The notes: a model not told the origin generated them from the letters alone. DNA of 64,000 nucleotides from Betaproteobacteria bacterium (GCA_016708825.1 JADJEZ010000004.1:333327-397326), one strand, 5' to 3'. Positions 1 to 11,837 are shown, counted from the first letter of the stretch. Numbers and translations are program-made.

Positions 1-1052
1 GTCCCGCGGCGCCCGTCCACGTCGTGGACGAACTTGGCCGGGGGCGTGATCCCGGAATAGGTCCAGATCGGCCAGTCGAGGTCGAAGAGGTCGAGCTCGG
101 GAACGACGTCGGTCAGGTCGATGTTGGCTTCCCAGTACGCGTCGAGCGTGCCGACGTCGCGCCAGTAGGCGGTGGACTCCGAGCGCGAGCGCACGCACGA
201 GCTGGTGAAGCGGTGCGCCATGACCTTCCCGTTCGCGACCAGCCACGGGATGATGTCCTTGCCGAAATCGCGGCTCGAGTGCGGGTCGGCCACGTCGCGG
301 CGCAGCTGCTCGTTCAGCAGGTCGCGCTGGAAGATGTAGACGCCCATGCTCGCCAGCGCGTAGCCGGGCCGGTCCGGCATCTCCGGCGGCACCGCGGGTT
401 TCTCGACGAAGGAAATGACGCGGTCGTCGGCGTCGACGTGCATCACGCCGAAGGCGCTCGCCTCGGCGACGGGAACCTCGAGACAGGCCACGGTCACGTC
501 GGCGAAGGAGTTCACGTGCTGGACGAGCATGCGCTCGTAGTCCATCTTGTAGACGTGGTCGCCGGCGAGGATGACGAGATACTCGGGACCGTAGCCGTCG
601 ATGATGTCGGTGTTCTGGTAGACGGCGTCCGCCGTCCCCGCGTACCACTCGTTGCCCTCCAGGCGCTGGCTGGCCGGGAGGATGTCGAAGCTCTCGTTGC
701 GCACCGGCTGCAGGAAGTTCCAGCCGCGCTGCAGGTGGCGGATCAGGCTGTGCGCCTTGTACTGCGTGGCCACCGCGATGTGGCGGATGCCGGAGTTGAG
801 CGCGTTGGAGAGCGCGAAGTCGATGATGCGCATCTTGCCGCCGAAGTACACGGCGGGCTTCGCGCGCCGGTCGGTGAGCTCCATGAGCCGCGTGCCGCGA
901 CCGCCCGCAAGCACGTAGGCCATTGCCGAGCGCGCGAGCGGCATCGCGTAGGAGATCCGGCGCCGGTCGTGCAGGTACGGATGCGAGCCGCTCGCGTCGA
1001 TGTCGCCGTCCGCGGCCGTGGGGGATAGGACCGGATTCGTCTTCGGTTCCAT
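1..1052 (-). CDS. glgC: Glucose-1-phosphate adenylyltransferase (ADP-glucose synthase), 3' end outside window
   Basis: Makes ADP-glucose from ATP and glucose-1-phosphate, the committed step of bacterial glycogen synthesis in the cytoplasm. The minus-strand reading from ATG 1052 has a strong AGGAGG ribosome site just upstream. The nucleotide-binding loop VLAGGRGTRL lies at residues 47-56, followed by KPAVYFGGK and the sugar-phosphate motifs ILAGDHVYKMDY and FVEKPAVPPEMPD. About 350 codons are visible. The family is about 420 residues, so roughly the last 70, part of the left-handed beta-helix domain, lie beyond base 1. It sits 46 bases after glgP on the same strand, so the two are probably co-transcribed and couple synthesis with breakdown of glycogen. 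Identity is secure. Confidence 0.95.
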   Translation of the reverse strand, partial: MEPKTNPVLSPTAADGDIDASGSHPYLHDRRRISYAMPLARSAMAYVLAGGRGTRLMELTDRRAKPAVYFGGKMRIIDFALSNALNSGIRHIAVATQYKAHSLIRHLQRGWNFLQPVRNESFDILPASQRLEGNEWYAGTADAVYQNTDIIDGYGPEYLVILAGDHVYKMDYERMLVQHVNSFADVTVACLEVPVAEASAFGVMHVDADDRVISFVEKPAVPPEMPDRPGYALASMGVYIFQRDLLNEQLRRDVADPHSSRDFGKDIIPWLVANGKVMAHRFTSSCVRSRSESTAYWRDVGTLDAYWEANIDLTDVVPELDLFDLDWPIWTYSGITPPAKFVHDVDGRRG

Positions 1053-1098
1053 GGCACCTCCTTCGCGTCGTCGGCCGCCCGGTGCTGCCGATCCGGCC

Positions 1099-3520
<2,422 letters not shown>

Positions 3521-3695
3521 CGACGCGGGGCGCCTCGCGTTGCGGTTTCTCGGGATCCGGGCGGAGGGGCGGGACGGAGGGGTTCAAGGACGGGAAGTGT
3601 TCAGGTTCTGCAACCGGCGTGGTCTCTGCGGTAGAGTTTACCCGTCCGCGGGCCGTGTGGCGCCCGCTCCCCTCGTGACCGAGCACGCCCCAGCC

Positions 3696-4025
3696 ATGCC
3701 CTTCATGCTTCTCATCCTCGTCATCCTCATCGTCGTCACCGTGGTCGCGTTCCTGAACACCAGCCCGCGGGTCGCGAACCGCGTTCCGCTCGTCGTCTTC
3801 AATGCGGCCACGCTCGCCTTGTCCGTTCCCGCGGCGGTCGCCGTCGGCTACTGGATCTTTTCCGACGCCGCGGCCCTCAAGCCCGACGCCCTGGGGATGG
3901 CGGCCTACCTGGGGGTCATGGCGGGCGGCGCCGCCGCGCTCCTGGTGGTGGCCGTGGGCGGGCTCGTGCGCAACTTCGCGGTCTACCCGCTTTCGCGGCG
4001 ACTCGCGCCGCCACCCGTCGAATAG
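3696..4025 (+). CDS. Small hydrophobic membrane protein, unknown function
   Basis: A 109-residue protein starting MPFMLLILVILIVV, with three predicted membrane segments (about residues 3-18, 35-52 and 66-92) and a short basic and proline-rich C-terminus. It is transcribed divergently from glgP, with 175 bases between the starts. I recognise no motif or family. The start was chosen because the hydrophobic segment begins directly after this ATG. The long upstream reading in the same frame is antisense to glgP and not credible. Confidence 0.6.
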   Translation: MPFMLLILVILIVVTVVAFLNTSPRVANRVPLVVFNAATLALSVPAAVAVGYWIFSDAAALKPDALGMAAYLGVMAGGAAALLVVAVGGLVRNFAVYPLSRRLAPPPVE

Positions 4026-4049
4026 TCCTGAAGGACCGCGCCCCGCGGC

Positions 4050-5519
4050 CTAGCGACCGCGCGCCCAGGCGAGCAGGTTCATGAACTCGCGGCGGTTGCG
4101 CGGCCCGTGGGTGCGAAACGCCGGGTCGGGGCGCTCGCGGTAGTCGTCGCGGTCCCGCGCCACCCGGTCCCCCTTCAGGTGGCGGTCCAGCACGTCCTTC
4201 GCCACCGGGTAGATCTTCAACGCGTTCAGCCCGAAGACCCCGGCGCGCAGCGCGGGCGTGATCTCGGGGTAGCCGTGGCGATCGCGCAGCGCTTCGTCGA
4301 TGCGGAAGCTGCGGAAGGCCTGGATCTGGTCCTGGGGCGAGCCGTACCAGATCGAATCGGTTCCCCAGAGCACGTTCTTCTCCCCCACGGACTTGAACAG
4401 CTTGCCCAGCGCATGGGCGGCGGAATCGGGATCGCGCATGAGGAAGCGCCAGGTGGAGCCCAGCTCCGCGAAGACGTTGGCGCCGGGTTTCACGCCTTCC
4501 TTCGCGAGGCTCGTGACGAGCGCGTCGATGCCGTCGCTGCGCGACTCGTCGTAGGGGCCCTCGGGCTTGCCGGCGACGAAACCCGAGTGGTACACGAGGA
4601 AGTTCACGTCGGGGTAGCGCCGCGCCACGCGCCCGATGTCGGCGCAGGTCGAGTGCTCGTAGGAGCGCTGGCCGAAAGGCAGTCCCTTGTGGATCGCGAT
4701 GTTCGCGATGCCCAGCTTCCTCGCCTTCTCGATCAGCGCGATGCCGGGCTCGTCGTCCAGGTGGAAGCCGCGGCCGTCGGGGCCCCACTGGGTGTAGGTC
4801 TTCCAGGCGCTCACGCGGAAGCGCGAGGCGAGTTCGTCCATGCCCTCGAGGTCCCCCGGCTGGTTGGGATTGACGCGCCCGTGGATGAAGAGCCGGTGGG
4901 TGCCGTCGAGCCGCTCGACGATCTTCGCGGTGGCCGCCGCCTCCTCGATGGTGAGCGGCCCGCCCTCGCGGGAGGAGGGCACGAAGGAGAGCACCATCAG
5001 GTCGGTGTCGGAATCGAGGAAGACGTCCTTCACGAATTCGTCGGGGCCGATGCACTGCAGGTAGTCGAGCCGCCCCGGCCCCTTCGAAGGCCCGCAGGTT
5101 TCGGTCTTGTGCATGCGCAGGGGCGTGGCGCGCGCCGGAAGCCGCTTCGTCCACGCCCCGGTCGGATTCACGAAGTGCCCCTGGACGTCGAAGATGAACT
5201 CCCCGCCGTCCACCAACGAGCGGGCGAGCCGGGCGTCGAGCGCGGCCTCCGGCGGCACGTCGAAGTAGCCCCCGCGCCGGCCCGCGGCGGCGTAGGCCTC
5301 GTTCATCGCGAGCAGGCAGGTCGCCGCCCCGGCCGCGGAGACGAGGAAGTCGCGCCGGTGCATGCCCAGCCGGCGCGCGTTCCTGCCCGCCGCCTCGTGG
5401 GCGAGCCGGATCGCGTGGTGGTGTTCCGGGCCGAGCGCGATGGGGGCGAATTCGCCGATGCTGGCGGAGTCGATCTTGATGGGCAGGCGCGTGCCTTCGG
5501 GGTCAAGGCGGTCGGTCAT
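4050..5519 (-). CDS. Amidohydrolase-family (TIM-barrel) protein with Tat-type export signal
   Basis: A 489-residue member of the amidohydrolase-2 superfamily (metal-dependent hydrolases or decarboxylases with a TIM barrel). A Tat-like motif RRDFLVSAAGAA lies at residues 55-66, after an unusually long N-terminal extension, and ends near AYAAAG. I kept the upstream ATG because the extension looks like coding sequence and I recall related proteins sharing it. Barrel landmarks are FDVQGHFVNPTG, FIHGRVNPNQPG, IAIHKGLPFG, FLVYHSGF and the late strand VLWGTDSIWYG with a metal- or proton-handling Asp. The canonical HxH is replaced by the QGHF context. Substrate is unknown, and the gene stands alone between convergent and divergent neighbours. 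Confidence 0.75.
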   Translation of the reverse strand: MTDRLDPEGTRLPIKIDSASIGEFAPIALGPEHHHAIRLAHEAAGRNARRLGMHRRDFLVSAAGAATCLLAMNEAYAAAGRRGGYFDVPPEAALDARLARSLVDGGEFIFDVQGHFVNPTGAWTKRLPARATPLRMHKTETCGPSKGPGRLDYLQCIGPDEFVKDVFLDSDTDLMVLSFVPSSREGGPLTIEEAAATAKIVERLDGTHRLFIHGRVNPNQPGDLEGMDELASRFRVSAWKTYTQWGPDGRGFHLDDEPGIALIEKARKLGIANIAIHKGLPFGQRSYEHSTCADIGRVARRYPDVNFLVYHSGFVAGKPEGPYDESRSDGIDALVTSLAKEGVKPGANVFAELGSTWRFLMRDPDSAAHALGKLFKSVGEKNVLWGTDSIWYGSPQDQIQAFRSFRIDEALRDRHGYPEITPALRAGVFGLNALKIYPVAKDVLDRHLKGDRVARDRDDYRERPDPAFRTHGPRNRREFMNLLAWARGR

Positions 5520-5623
5520 GGTGTCCTCGGGGCGCTAATTCAGGGGAGCCAGGCGCGGGCATGGCGCGAACCGGACAAACTGATCTATGCTACCGGCGAA
5601 GCTATCCCCGGGGTGGAGAGAAC

Positions 5624-5851
5624 ATGAAAAAGCCGATCCTGCTTGCCTGCCTGCTCGCCATTGCAGCCACCCCCGCCCTCGCGAGGAAGACCTGCGAGGA
5701 ACTGAAGGGCGAAATCGAGGAAAAGCTCAAGGCCAAGGGGGTCAAGTCCTGGACGATCGACATCGTCGCCAAGGACGAGGAAAAGGAAGGACGGGTCGTG
5801 GGCACCTGCGACGGGGGCACGAAGAAGCTCGTCTACCGGCGCGGCAAGTAG
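5624..5851 (+). CDS. DUF1161 family small secreted protein
   Basis: A 75-residue protein with a clear signal peptide (MKKPILLACLLAIAATPALA, cut before RKTCEEL). The mature part matches the DUF1161 pattern: CEELKGEIEEKLKAKGVKS near the start, then VVGTCDGGTKKLVYRR at the end, with two conserved cysteines likely forming a disulfide in the periplasm. The function of the family is unknown. ATG 5624 follows GGTGGAGAGAAC, a usable ribosome site. It is convergent with the hydroxyacyl-CoA dehydrogenase gene, whose stop is 11 bases away. Confidence 0.85.
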   Translation: MKKPILLACLLAIAATPALARKTCEELKGEIEEKLKAKGVKSWTIDIVAKDEEKEGRVVGTCDGGTKKLVYRRGK

Positions 5852-5861
5852 CGTCCTTCCT

Positions 5862-6800
5862 CTAGCCGCCCTCCACCGGCGGCAATTCCGGCGCGATCAG
5901 GGCGAGCCCGGCCCGCAGCAGCGCCTCGTAGCGTTCGCGCTCCCGAGCGATGGCCTGCGGCGTCCAGTCGTAGAACCCGCCTCCCGCCTTCATCCCCAGC
6001 CGGCCCGCGGCGACCCGGTCCGTGAGTACGCGCGACGGCCGCGCGCCGGCGGCGAGCGTCGGGTACATCGTCGCGGCGGCGGCGGCGTGCACGTCGAGCC
6101 CCGCGTGGTCGCGCTGCAGCAGCGGCCCCGCCGCGAGAAAGCGGAATCCGAAGCCGAAGCGCACGGCCGCGTCCACGTCCGCAGGCGTGGCAACCCCCGC
6201 TTCCACGAGCGCGAGGGCCTCTCGGGCGAGCGCGTGCTGCAGGCGGTTGGCGAGGAATCCCGGCAGGTCCTTCCGGACGATCACCGGCACCTTGCCCGTC
6301 GCGCGCATGAATCCGGCCAGATCCTCGGCGAGCGCCGGGTCGCTCGCCGGGCCGCACACCACCTCGACCAGGGGCACGAGGTGCGCCGGCATGAAGTAGT
6401 GCAACCCGAAGAACCGGTGCGCCGAGGGCAGGCCCTCGGCGATGGCGCTGATGGGAAAGCTCGAGCTGTTGCTGGTGAGCAGCGCGTCGTCGCGAAGCCG
6501 CGGCAGCACCTCCGCGAAGAGGCCGCGCTTGAGATCGAGGCGCTCCGGGACGGCCTCGATCACCAGGTCGATGCCGGGCCAGGGGACCGCGTCGAGGCTT
6601 GCGTGCACGCAAAGGCGATCGAGACGCCCGGGGCACCCGAGTGCCGCCAGGCCCGCGCAGAGCCTTCCGGCAAGCGTCTTGCGCACTTCCTCGAAGGTCT
6701 CGACCAGGTGCGTCGTGCAGCCCGCGCGGGCCAGGGTGAGCGCGATGTCCGCGCCCATGGTGCCGCCGCCTATGACGGCGCAAGTCCTGCGATTTGCCAT
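5862..6800 (-). CDS. 3-hydroxyacyl-CoA dehydrogenase, NAD-binding type
   Basis: Oxidises an L-3-hydroxyacyl-CoA (or a related 3-hydroxy acid) to the 3-keto compound with NAD+. A 312-residue cytoplasmic protein beginning MANRRTCAVIGGGTMGADI: the Rossmann loop GGGTMG sits near residue 10. SNSSSFPISAIA and the His-containing HYFMPAHLVPLVEVV form the active-site region, and the C-terminal helical domain ends KAGGGFYDW. This is the short stand-alone form without the fused hydratase. ATG 6800 places the NAD loop at the normal distance. The start faces the divergent amino-acid binding protein gene 44 bases away, so the two share a promoter region. Confidence 0.85.
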   Translation of the reverse strand: MANRRTCAVIGGGTMGADIALTLARAGCTTHLVETFEEVRKTLAGRLCAGLAALGCPGRLDRLCVHASLDAVPWPGIDLVIEAVPERLDLKRGLFAEVLPRLRDDALLTSNSSSFPISAIAEGLPSAHRFFGLHYFMPAHLVPLVEVVCGPASDPALAEDLAGFMRATGKVPVIVRKDLPGFLANRLQHALAREALALVEAGVATPADVDAAVRFGFGFRFLAAGPLLQRDHAGLDVHAAAAATMYPTLAAGARPSRVLTDRVAAGRLGMKAGGGFYDWTPQAIARERERYEALLRAGLALIAPELPPVEGG

Positions 6801-6844
6801 GCCGGGCTTCCTATAGAATTGCGGCATCCAAACCGGAGAACGCC

Positions 6845-7699
6845 ATGAGCCGCATCGCCATCGTACTGTTCCTGCTGGTTTCCGGGGCGGTCAGCGCCCA
6901 GGAGCTGACCGGCACGCTCAAGAAGGTCAAGGAAAGCGGCACGCTCACGCTCGGCATCCGCGAGACGTCGATCCCGTTCTCCTACCTGGACGAGAAGCAG
7001 AACGCCATCGGCTACTCCATCGACCTGTGCGCGAAGATCGTCGAGGCGGTGAAGGCCGAGTTGAAGATGCCCAACCTCACGGTGCGCCAGATCCCGGTGG
7101 TGTCGCAGACGCGGGTGCCGCTGGTGGCCAACGGCACCGTCGATCTGGAATGCGGCTCGACCACGAACACGCTCACCCGCCAGAAGCAGGTGGAGTTCTC
7201 CCACGTCACCTTCATCGGCGGCACGCGCCTGCTGGTCAAGGTGAAATCGGGCGTGAAGGAGGTCGAGGACCTGAAGGGCCGGCCCATCTCCGTCTCCCAG
7301 GGCACCACCAACGAACGCGTGATCAAGGGCCTGTCGGACAAGCTGGACCTCGGCATCAAGGTGCTCAACGTGAAGGACCACGGCGAGGGCTTCCTCGTGC
7401 TCGAGAGCGGCCGCGTGGACGCGAACGTGAGCGACGACATCCAGCTCATGGGGCTCCGGTCCCGGGCGAGGAACCCGAAGGACTACGCCGTCGTGGGCCG
7501 GCACCTGTCCTACGAGCCCTTCGGGCTCATGTTCCGCAGGAACGACGCCGACTTCAAGCTGGTGGTGAACCGCACGCTCTCCGGCCTCATGCGCTCCGGC
7601 GAGATCGAGGCGATCTACGCGAAATGGTTCGATCCCCTGGGCGCGCCCCTGAGCGACACGATGCGCACCGCCTTCTCGATACAGGCCCTGCCGGAATAG
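6845..7699 (+). CDS. Periplasmic amino-acid binding protein of an ABC transporter (GltI-like)
   Basis: A 284-residue solute-binding protein of family 3. The signal peptide MSRIAIVLFLLVSGAVSA is followed by the typical start LKKVKESGTLTLGIRETSIPFSYLD and the ligand loop GYSIDLCAKIVEAVKAEL. QIPVVSQTRVPLVANGTVDL and ECGSTTNT resemble glutamate/aspartate binding proteins. It delivers a polar amino acid to a membrane permease, but no permease or ATPase genes lie next to it, so it works with components encoded elsewhere. Its closest downstream neighbour, an acyl-CoA ligase 46 bases on, is not an obvious partner. Confidence 0.85.
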   Translation: MSRIAIVLFLLVSGAVSAQELTGTLKKVKESGTLTLGIRETSIPFSYLDEKQNAIGYSIDLCAKIVEAVKAELKMPNLTVRQIPVVSQTRVPLVANGTVDLECGSTTNTLTRQKQVEFSHVTFIGGTRLLVKVKSGVKEVEDLKGRPISVSQGTTNERVIKGLSDKLDLGIKVLNVKDHGEGFLVLESGRVDANVSDDIQLMGLRSRARNPKDYAVVGRHLSYEPFGLMFRRNDADFKLVVNRTLSGLMRSGEIEAIYAKWFDPLGAPLSDTMRTAFSIQALPE

Positions 7700-7745
7700 C
7701 GACACGCATCGCGTTCGAGACGGCGAGGGGAAGAAGGCGCATCCC

Positions 7746-9451
7746 ATGACCGACGCCCGCCCGTGGCTGCGTTACTACGGGGACGTCCCGCACTCCATCG
7801 ACTACCCGGGGGTGACGCTCTACGAGGCGCTCGCCGCCAGCGCGCGGCGCGTGCCCGGTTCGGTCGCGTGGGACTTCCTCGGCACGCGCGCGACGTACCG
7901 CGAATTCCTGGAAAGCGTGGACCGCTGCGCCGCCGCCCTGGCGGCCGAAGGCCTGCGCGCCGGGGAGCGCTTCCTCATCTCGATGCCCACGACGCCGCAG
8001 GGCGTGATCGCCTTCTACGCGGCCAACCGCCTCGGGGCGCTGCCGGCGTTGATCCATCCGCTGTCGACGGCGCCGGAGATCACCCATTACCTCGATGCCA
8101 CGGGCGCGCGCATGGCGCTCGTGCTCGACGCCTTCTACGGCACGCTCGCCGCGGCCACTCCCGCCAAGGGTCTCGAGAGGATCCTCGTCGCGAGGATCCC
8201 GGAGTACCTCCCGCCGCTCAAGCGCCTGGGCTTCTGGGCGACCAAGGGCCGCAAGATGGCGCCGGTGCCAGCCGATCCGCGGGTGCGGCGGTGGGCGTCG
8301 CTCCTCGCCTCCGCGCGGCCCGACACGCGCGCGCCCGCGGGTCGCACGGACGACGCGGCCGCGATTCTCTTTTCGGGGGGGACCACGGGGCTGCCCAAGG
8401 GCATCGTGCTCTCGAACCGCAACTTCATCGCCCAGGGCATGCAGGCGGCGTCCTGGTGCGGCCTGGGCGAGCGCGACGCGATCCTCGCGGTGCTGCCGAT
8501 CTTCCACGGGTTCGGGCTGGGGTGTGCGTGAACGCGGCCTTCATGGGCGGCGGCAAGTCCATCCTCGTGCCGCAGTTCAGCGCCGAGATCGTCTCCGAGG
8601 TGCTGCGCCGCGACCGGCCCAACGTGCTGGTGGGCGTGCCGACGCTCTTCGACGCGCTCGCCAAGGACCCGTCGCTCGAGAAGGCCGACCTTTCCTGCCT
8701 CACGGCCTGCTTCTGCGGCGCCGACACGCTGCCGCGCGCGGTGAAGGAGCGCTTCGAGGCGATGGTCGCGGCCGGCGGCGGGAAGGTGAGGCTCCTCGAG
8801 GGATACGGTCTCACGGAAGCGGTGACGGGCATCATGGCCACGCCCCTCACGGAGTATCGCGAGGGCTCGGTCGGCATCCCGTTTCCCGACATGCTCGCCA
8901 AGGTCGTGAAGACGGGCACGACCGAAGCGGCGCCGGCGGGCGAGGAGGGCGAGATCTGCATCGCGGGTCCCGCGGTGATGCTCGGATACCTGGACGATGC
9001 CGAGGCCACCGCGCAGGCGCTGCGCGAACATGCCGACGGCCGCACCTGGCTGCACACGGGCGACCTCGGGAAGATGGACGCCGACGGGTTCACCTACTTC
9101 TCGGTGCGCCTGAAACGCATGATCAAGTCGTCGGGGTTCAACGTGTACCCGGCGCAGGTCGAGGCGATCATCCGCGAGCACCCCGCGGTGGCCGAAGTCT
9201 GCGTGATCGGGGTGCCGGATCCCGCGCAGGTCGAGCGCGTCGAGGCGTGCGTCGTGCTGCGCGATCCGGCGCAGGCGGGCGAGGCGATGGCGGAGGCGAT
9301 CATCCATCACTGCCGCGAGCGGCTCATCAAGTGGTCCTGTCCCCGCGCGGTGGCGTTCGTGCCGTCGCTGCCGCTTACGCGCGTGGGCAAGATCGATTAC
9401 CGCGAACTCGCGCGCCGGCACGCGGCGGGCGAACTGGCGCAAGGCCCATGA
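7746..9451 (+). CDS. AMP-dependent acyl-CoA synthetase/ligase, one frameshift
   Basis: Adenylate-forming enzyme that activates a carboxylic acid with ATP and loads it on CoA. The N-terminal part (from ATG 7746) has the P-loop-like motif SGGTTGLPKG. After about 8519 the reading continues in the next frame with LLEGYGLTEA, WLHTGDLGKMD, the hinge region LKRMIKSSGFNVYP and the catalytic-lysine region LTRVGKIDYREL. The break falls in CTGGGGTGTGCG, and one extra G restores the frame, so a homopolymer sequencing error is likely. Full length is about 569 residues, normal for the family. Its stop overlaps the start of the ThDP enzyme (ATGA), so the two products probably act in sequence. Substrate is unknown. 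Confidence 0.88.
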
Positions 9452-11193
9452 ACCCTCCGGACATCCCCGCCCACGGCGGCGAACGCGTCGCGGCCGCACC
9501 CGCGGCGCACGGCGTGAAGGTCGTCTTCACGCTCTGCGGCGGCCACATCTCGCCGATACTGGTCGCCGCCAAGCGGCGCGGCATCCGCATCGTCGACACG
9601 CGCGACGAGGTCACCGCCGTCTTCGCCGCCGACGCCGTTGCGCGGCTCACCGGCACGCCGGGCGTGGCGGCGGTCACCGCGGGGCCGGGCATCACCAACA
9701 CCATCACGGCGCTGAAGAACGCGCAGCTCGCGCAGTCGCCGGTGCTGCTGCTGGGCGGTGCCGCGCCCACCGCGCTGCAGGGCAGAGGCGCGCTGCAGGA
9801 CATCGACCAGAAGCCGGTCGTCGCGCCCCACGTGAAGCTCGTGCGCCAGGTGCGGCGCGTGGCCGACCTGGGTCCCGCCGTCGAGGAAGCGCTGCTCGCC
9901 TCGCTCTCCGGCGTGCCGGGCCCCGCGTTCGTCGAGTGTCCCGTCGATCTACTCTACGACGAGCAGTTGATCCGCGGCTGGTACGCCGACGCGGCGGGAA
10001 AGGGTACGGCGATCGCCGACCGCCTGCTGCGCTGGTACCTCAATCGCCACGCGGCGAAGATGTTCGCCGGCGCCGGCGCGCCGTATGCGCCCGTGGGCCG
10101 GCCCGTGGCCGCGCCCCTTGCCGGCGAAACCGCGGTGGCGCGCGCCGCCGAGGCGCTCGCCCGCGCCGAGCGTCCGCTCATGATCCTGGGCAGCCAGGCC
10201 ATCGTCGAATCCGCGCAGGCCGCGAGCGTGGCCGAAGCCGTCGCCCGCCTGGGCGTGCCCGTGTACCTTTCCGGCATGGCGCGCGGTCTCCTGGGCCGCG
10301 AATCGGCGCTGCAGATGCGGCACGCGCGCCGCAAGGCGTTGCGCGAGTCCGACTGCGTGCTGCTCGCCGGGGTGCCCTGCGATTTCCGCCTCGACTACGG
10401 CAAGCACGTGCGCCGAGCCGCGACGCTCATCGCGGCCAACCGCAGCCGCAAGGATGCGCGCCTGAACCGCAAGCCGGAGATCGAAGCCATCGGCGACGCG
10501 GGCCGCTTCCTCGTCGCCCTCGCGGGGCGCGTGGCGCCGGGCGCCGGGCGCGCGGCGTGGATCGAGTCGCTGAAGGTGCGCGACGCCGAGCGCGAAGTCG
10601 AGATCGACGCGCAGGCGCAGGCCTCCGGCGAGCACGTGAACCCGGTCGCGTTCTTCCGCGCCCTGGATCGTGCGGCGGAGACAACGCCGTGTTCGTGGCC
10701 GACGGCGGCGATTTCGTCGGCACCGCTTCCTACATCCTCGCCGCGCGGGCCGCTCGCCTGGCTCGATCCGGGCGCCTTCGGCACGCTCGGTGTCGGTGCG
10801 GGCTTCGCGCTTGGCGCGGCGGTGGTGAAGCCGTCCGCCGAGGTGTGGCTCGTGTGGGGCGACGGCGCCAGCGGCTACGGGCTCGCGGAATTCGACACTT
10901 TCGTGCGCCACGGGATCCCGGTCATCGCCGTGGTCGGAAACGACGCCGGGTGGACCCAGATCGCGCGCGAGCAGGTGAAGATGCTCGGCGACGACGTGGG
11001 CACGGTCCTCGCGCGCACCGCCTACCATGAGGTCGCGAAGGCGTTCGGCGCGGAGGGCGTGGAGATCCGCAGCCAGGCGGAAGTGGAGGCGGGCTTCGCG
11101 CAGGCGCGCCGGCTCGCGGCCTCCGGCCGGCCCGTGCTGGTCAACGTCTGGCTCGACCGCACGGAGTTCCGCGAAGGCTCGATCTCGATGTAG
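9448..11193 (+). CDS. Thiamine-diphosphate-dependent enzyme, acetolactate synthase / 2-hydroxyacyl-CoA lyase type
   Basis: A 581-residue ThDP enzyme. It shows the activating Glu in DTRDEVTAVFAADAVAR, TAGPGITNTITALKNAQ, and the Mg-ThDP motif GDGASG...VVGNDAGW near the C-terminus. The closest family types are acetolactate-synthase-like and 2-hydroxyacyl-CoA lyase-like proteins, which make or cleave C-C bonds next to a carbonyl. Between about 10678 and 10748 the protein is read in a neighbouring frame: the conserved stretch DNAVFVADGGDFVGTASYIL is hidden there, so two compensating indels keep the frame open while scrambling about 23 residues. The gene is coupled to the upstream CoA ligase. Exact reaction is not assignable. 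Confidence 0.8.
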   Translation: MNPPDIPAHGGERVAAAPAAHGVKVVFTLCGGHISPILVAAKRRGIRIVDTRDEVTAVFAADAVARLTGTPGVAAVTAGPGITNTITALKNAQLAQSPVLLLGGAAPTALQGRGALQDIDQKPVVAPHVKLVRQVRRVADLGPAVEEALLASLSGVPGPAFVECPVDLLYDEQLIRGWYADAAGKGTAIADRLLRWYLNRHAAKMFAGAGAPYAPVGRPVAAPLAGETAVARAAEALARAERPLMILGSQAIVESAQAASVAEAVARLGVPVYLSGMARGLLGRESALQMRHARRKALRESDCVLLAGVPCDFRLDYGKHVRRAATLIAANRSRKDARLNRKPEIEAIGDAGRFLVALAGRVAPGAGRAAWIESLKVRDAEREVEIDAQAQASGEHVNPVAFFRALDRAAETTPCSWPTAAISSAPLPTSSPRGPLAWLDPGAFGTLGVGAGFALGAAVVKPSAEVWLVWGDGASGYGLAEFDTFVRHGIPVIAVVGNDAGWTQIAREQVKMLGDDVGTVLARTAYHEVAKAFGAEGVEIRSQAEVEAGFAQARRLAASGRPVLVNVWLDRTEFREGSISM

Positions 11194-11360
11194 TCCCTTG
11201 CCGGCCGGCATCCGCGGATGCGGGTGTATGCTGGATGCGCACCTCCGGAAGCGCTTGGCCGTGGGTTCGCGCGCTTGCGGCGCACCGCGCGCCGCGGTCC
11301 GTCTTCCGGGTGGATGCCGGGTATCGTCGACGAGGCATTGAGACCACAGGAGGACGAACG

Positions 11361-11837
11361 ATGATGACCACGACCACCCTGGACCTGCTGAGGAAGCAGC
11401 CCTTCGTGCAGGGCATGCACGATCGTCACGTCGACCAGCTCGGCGAACTCGCGCGCAGCGTATCGCTCGAGCGCGGGCGCGTGCTCTTCGGCGAGGGCGA
11501 GGAGAGCCCGGAGTTCTACCTGGTCCTCGCGGGCATGGTGGCCCTCGAGATCGCACCGCCCAGCGGCGCCTTCCGCCTCGACACCCTGGGCGCCGGGGAC
11601 GAGCTCGGCTGGTCCTCCGTCATGGGAGGCAAGACCGTGTTCCAGGCCCGCGTGCTGGAGGAGGCGAAGGCGCTCGCCTTCGATGCCGCGGCGCTGCGCG
11701 CGTTGTGCGAGAAGGACACCGCGTTCGGCTACGAATTCATGCGCCGCCTGCTGTCGGTGGTCGCCGACCGGCTCCAGGTCACGCGGCTTCACCTCATGGA
11801 CAACCACTGGCCGGTGGCCAGGCTCGCCGGCGCCTGA
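11361..11837 (+). CDS. Cyclic-nucleotide-binding (CRP-like cNMP) domain protein without DNA-binding domain
   Basis: A 158-residue protein made almost only of a cNMP-binding beta-roll: LERGRVLFGEGEESPEFYLVLAG, then LGAGDELGWSSVMGG, and a helical end RRLLSVVADRLQVTRLHLMD. The winged helix of CRP/FNR regulators is absent, so it is unlikely to bind DNA by itself. Stand-alone domains of this type often sense a ligand or modulate a partner. A good AGGAGG lies nine bases before ATG 11361. The methyltransferase gene starts 9 bases after its stop, which suggests joint transcription. Confidence 0.8.
   Translation: MMTTTTLDLLRKQPFVQGMHDRHVDQLGELARSVSLERGRVLFGEGEESPEFYLVLAGMVALEIAPPSGAFRLDTLGAGDELGWSSVMGGKTVFQARVLEEAKALAFDAAALRALCEKDTAFGYEFMRRLLSVVADRLQVTRLHLMDNHWPVARLAGA

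Noticed and set aside
4107..5627. 506-codon plus-strand frame across the amidohydrolase gene
   Set aside because: Composition of a shadow frame; the opposite strand has Tat motif and amidohydrolase landmarks.
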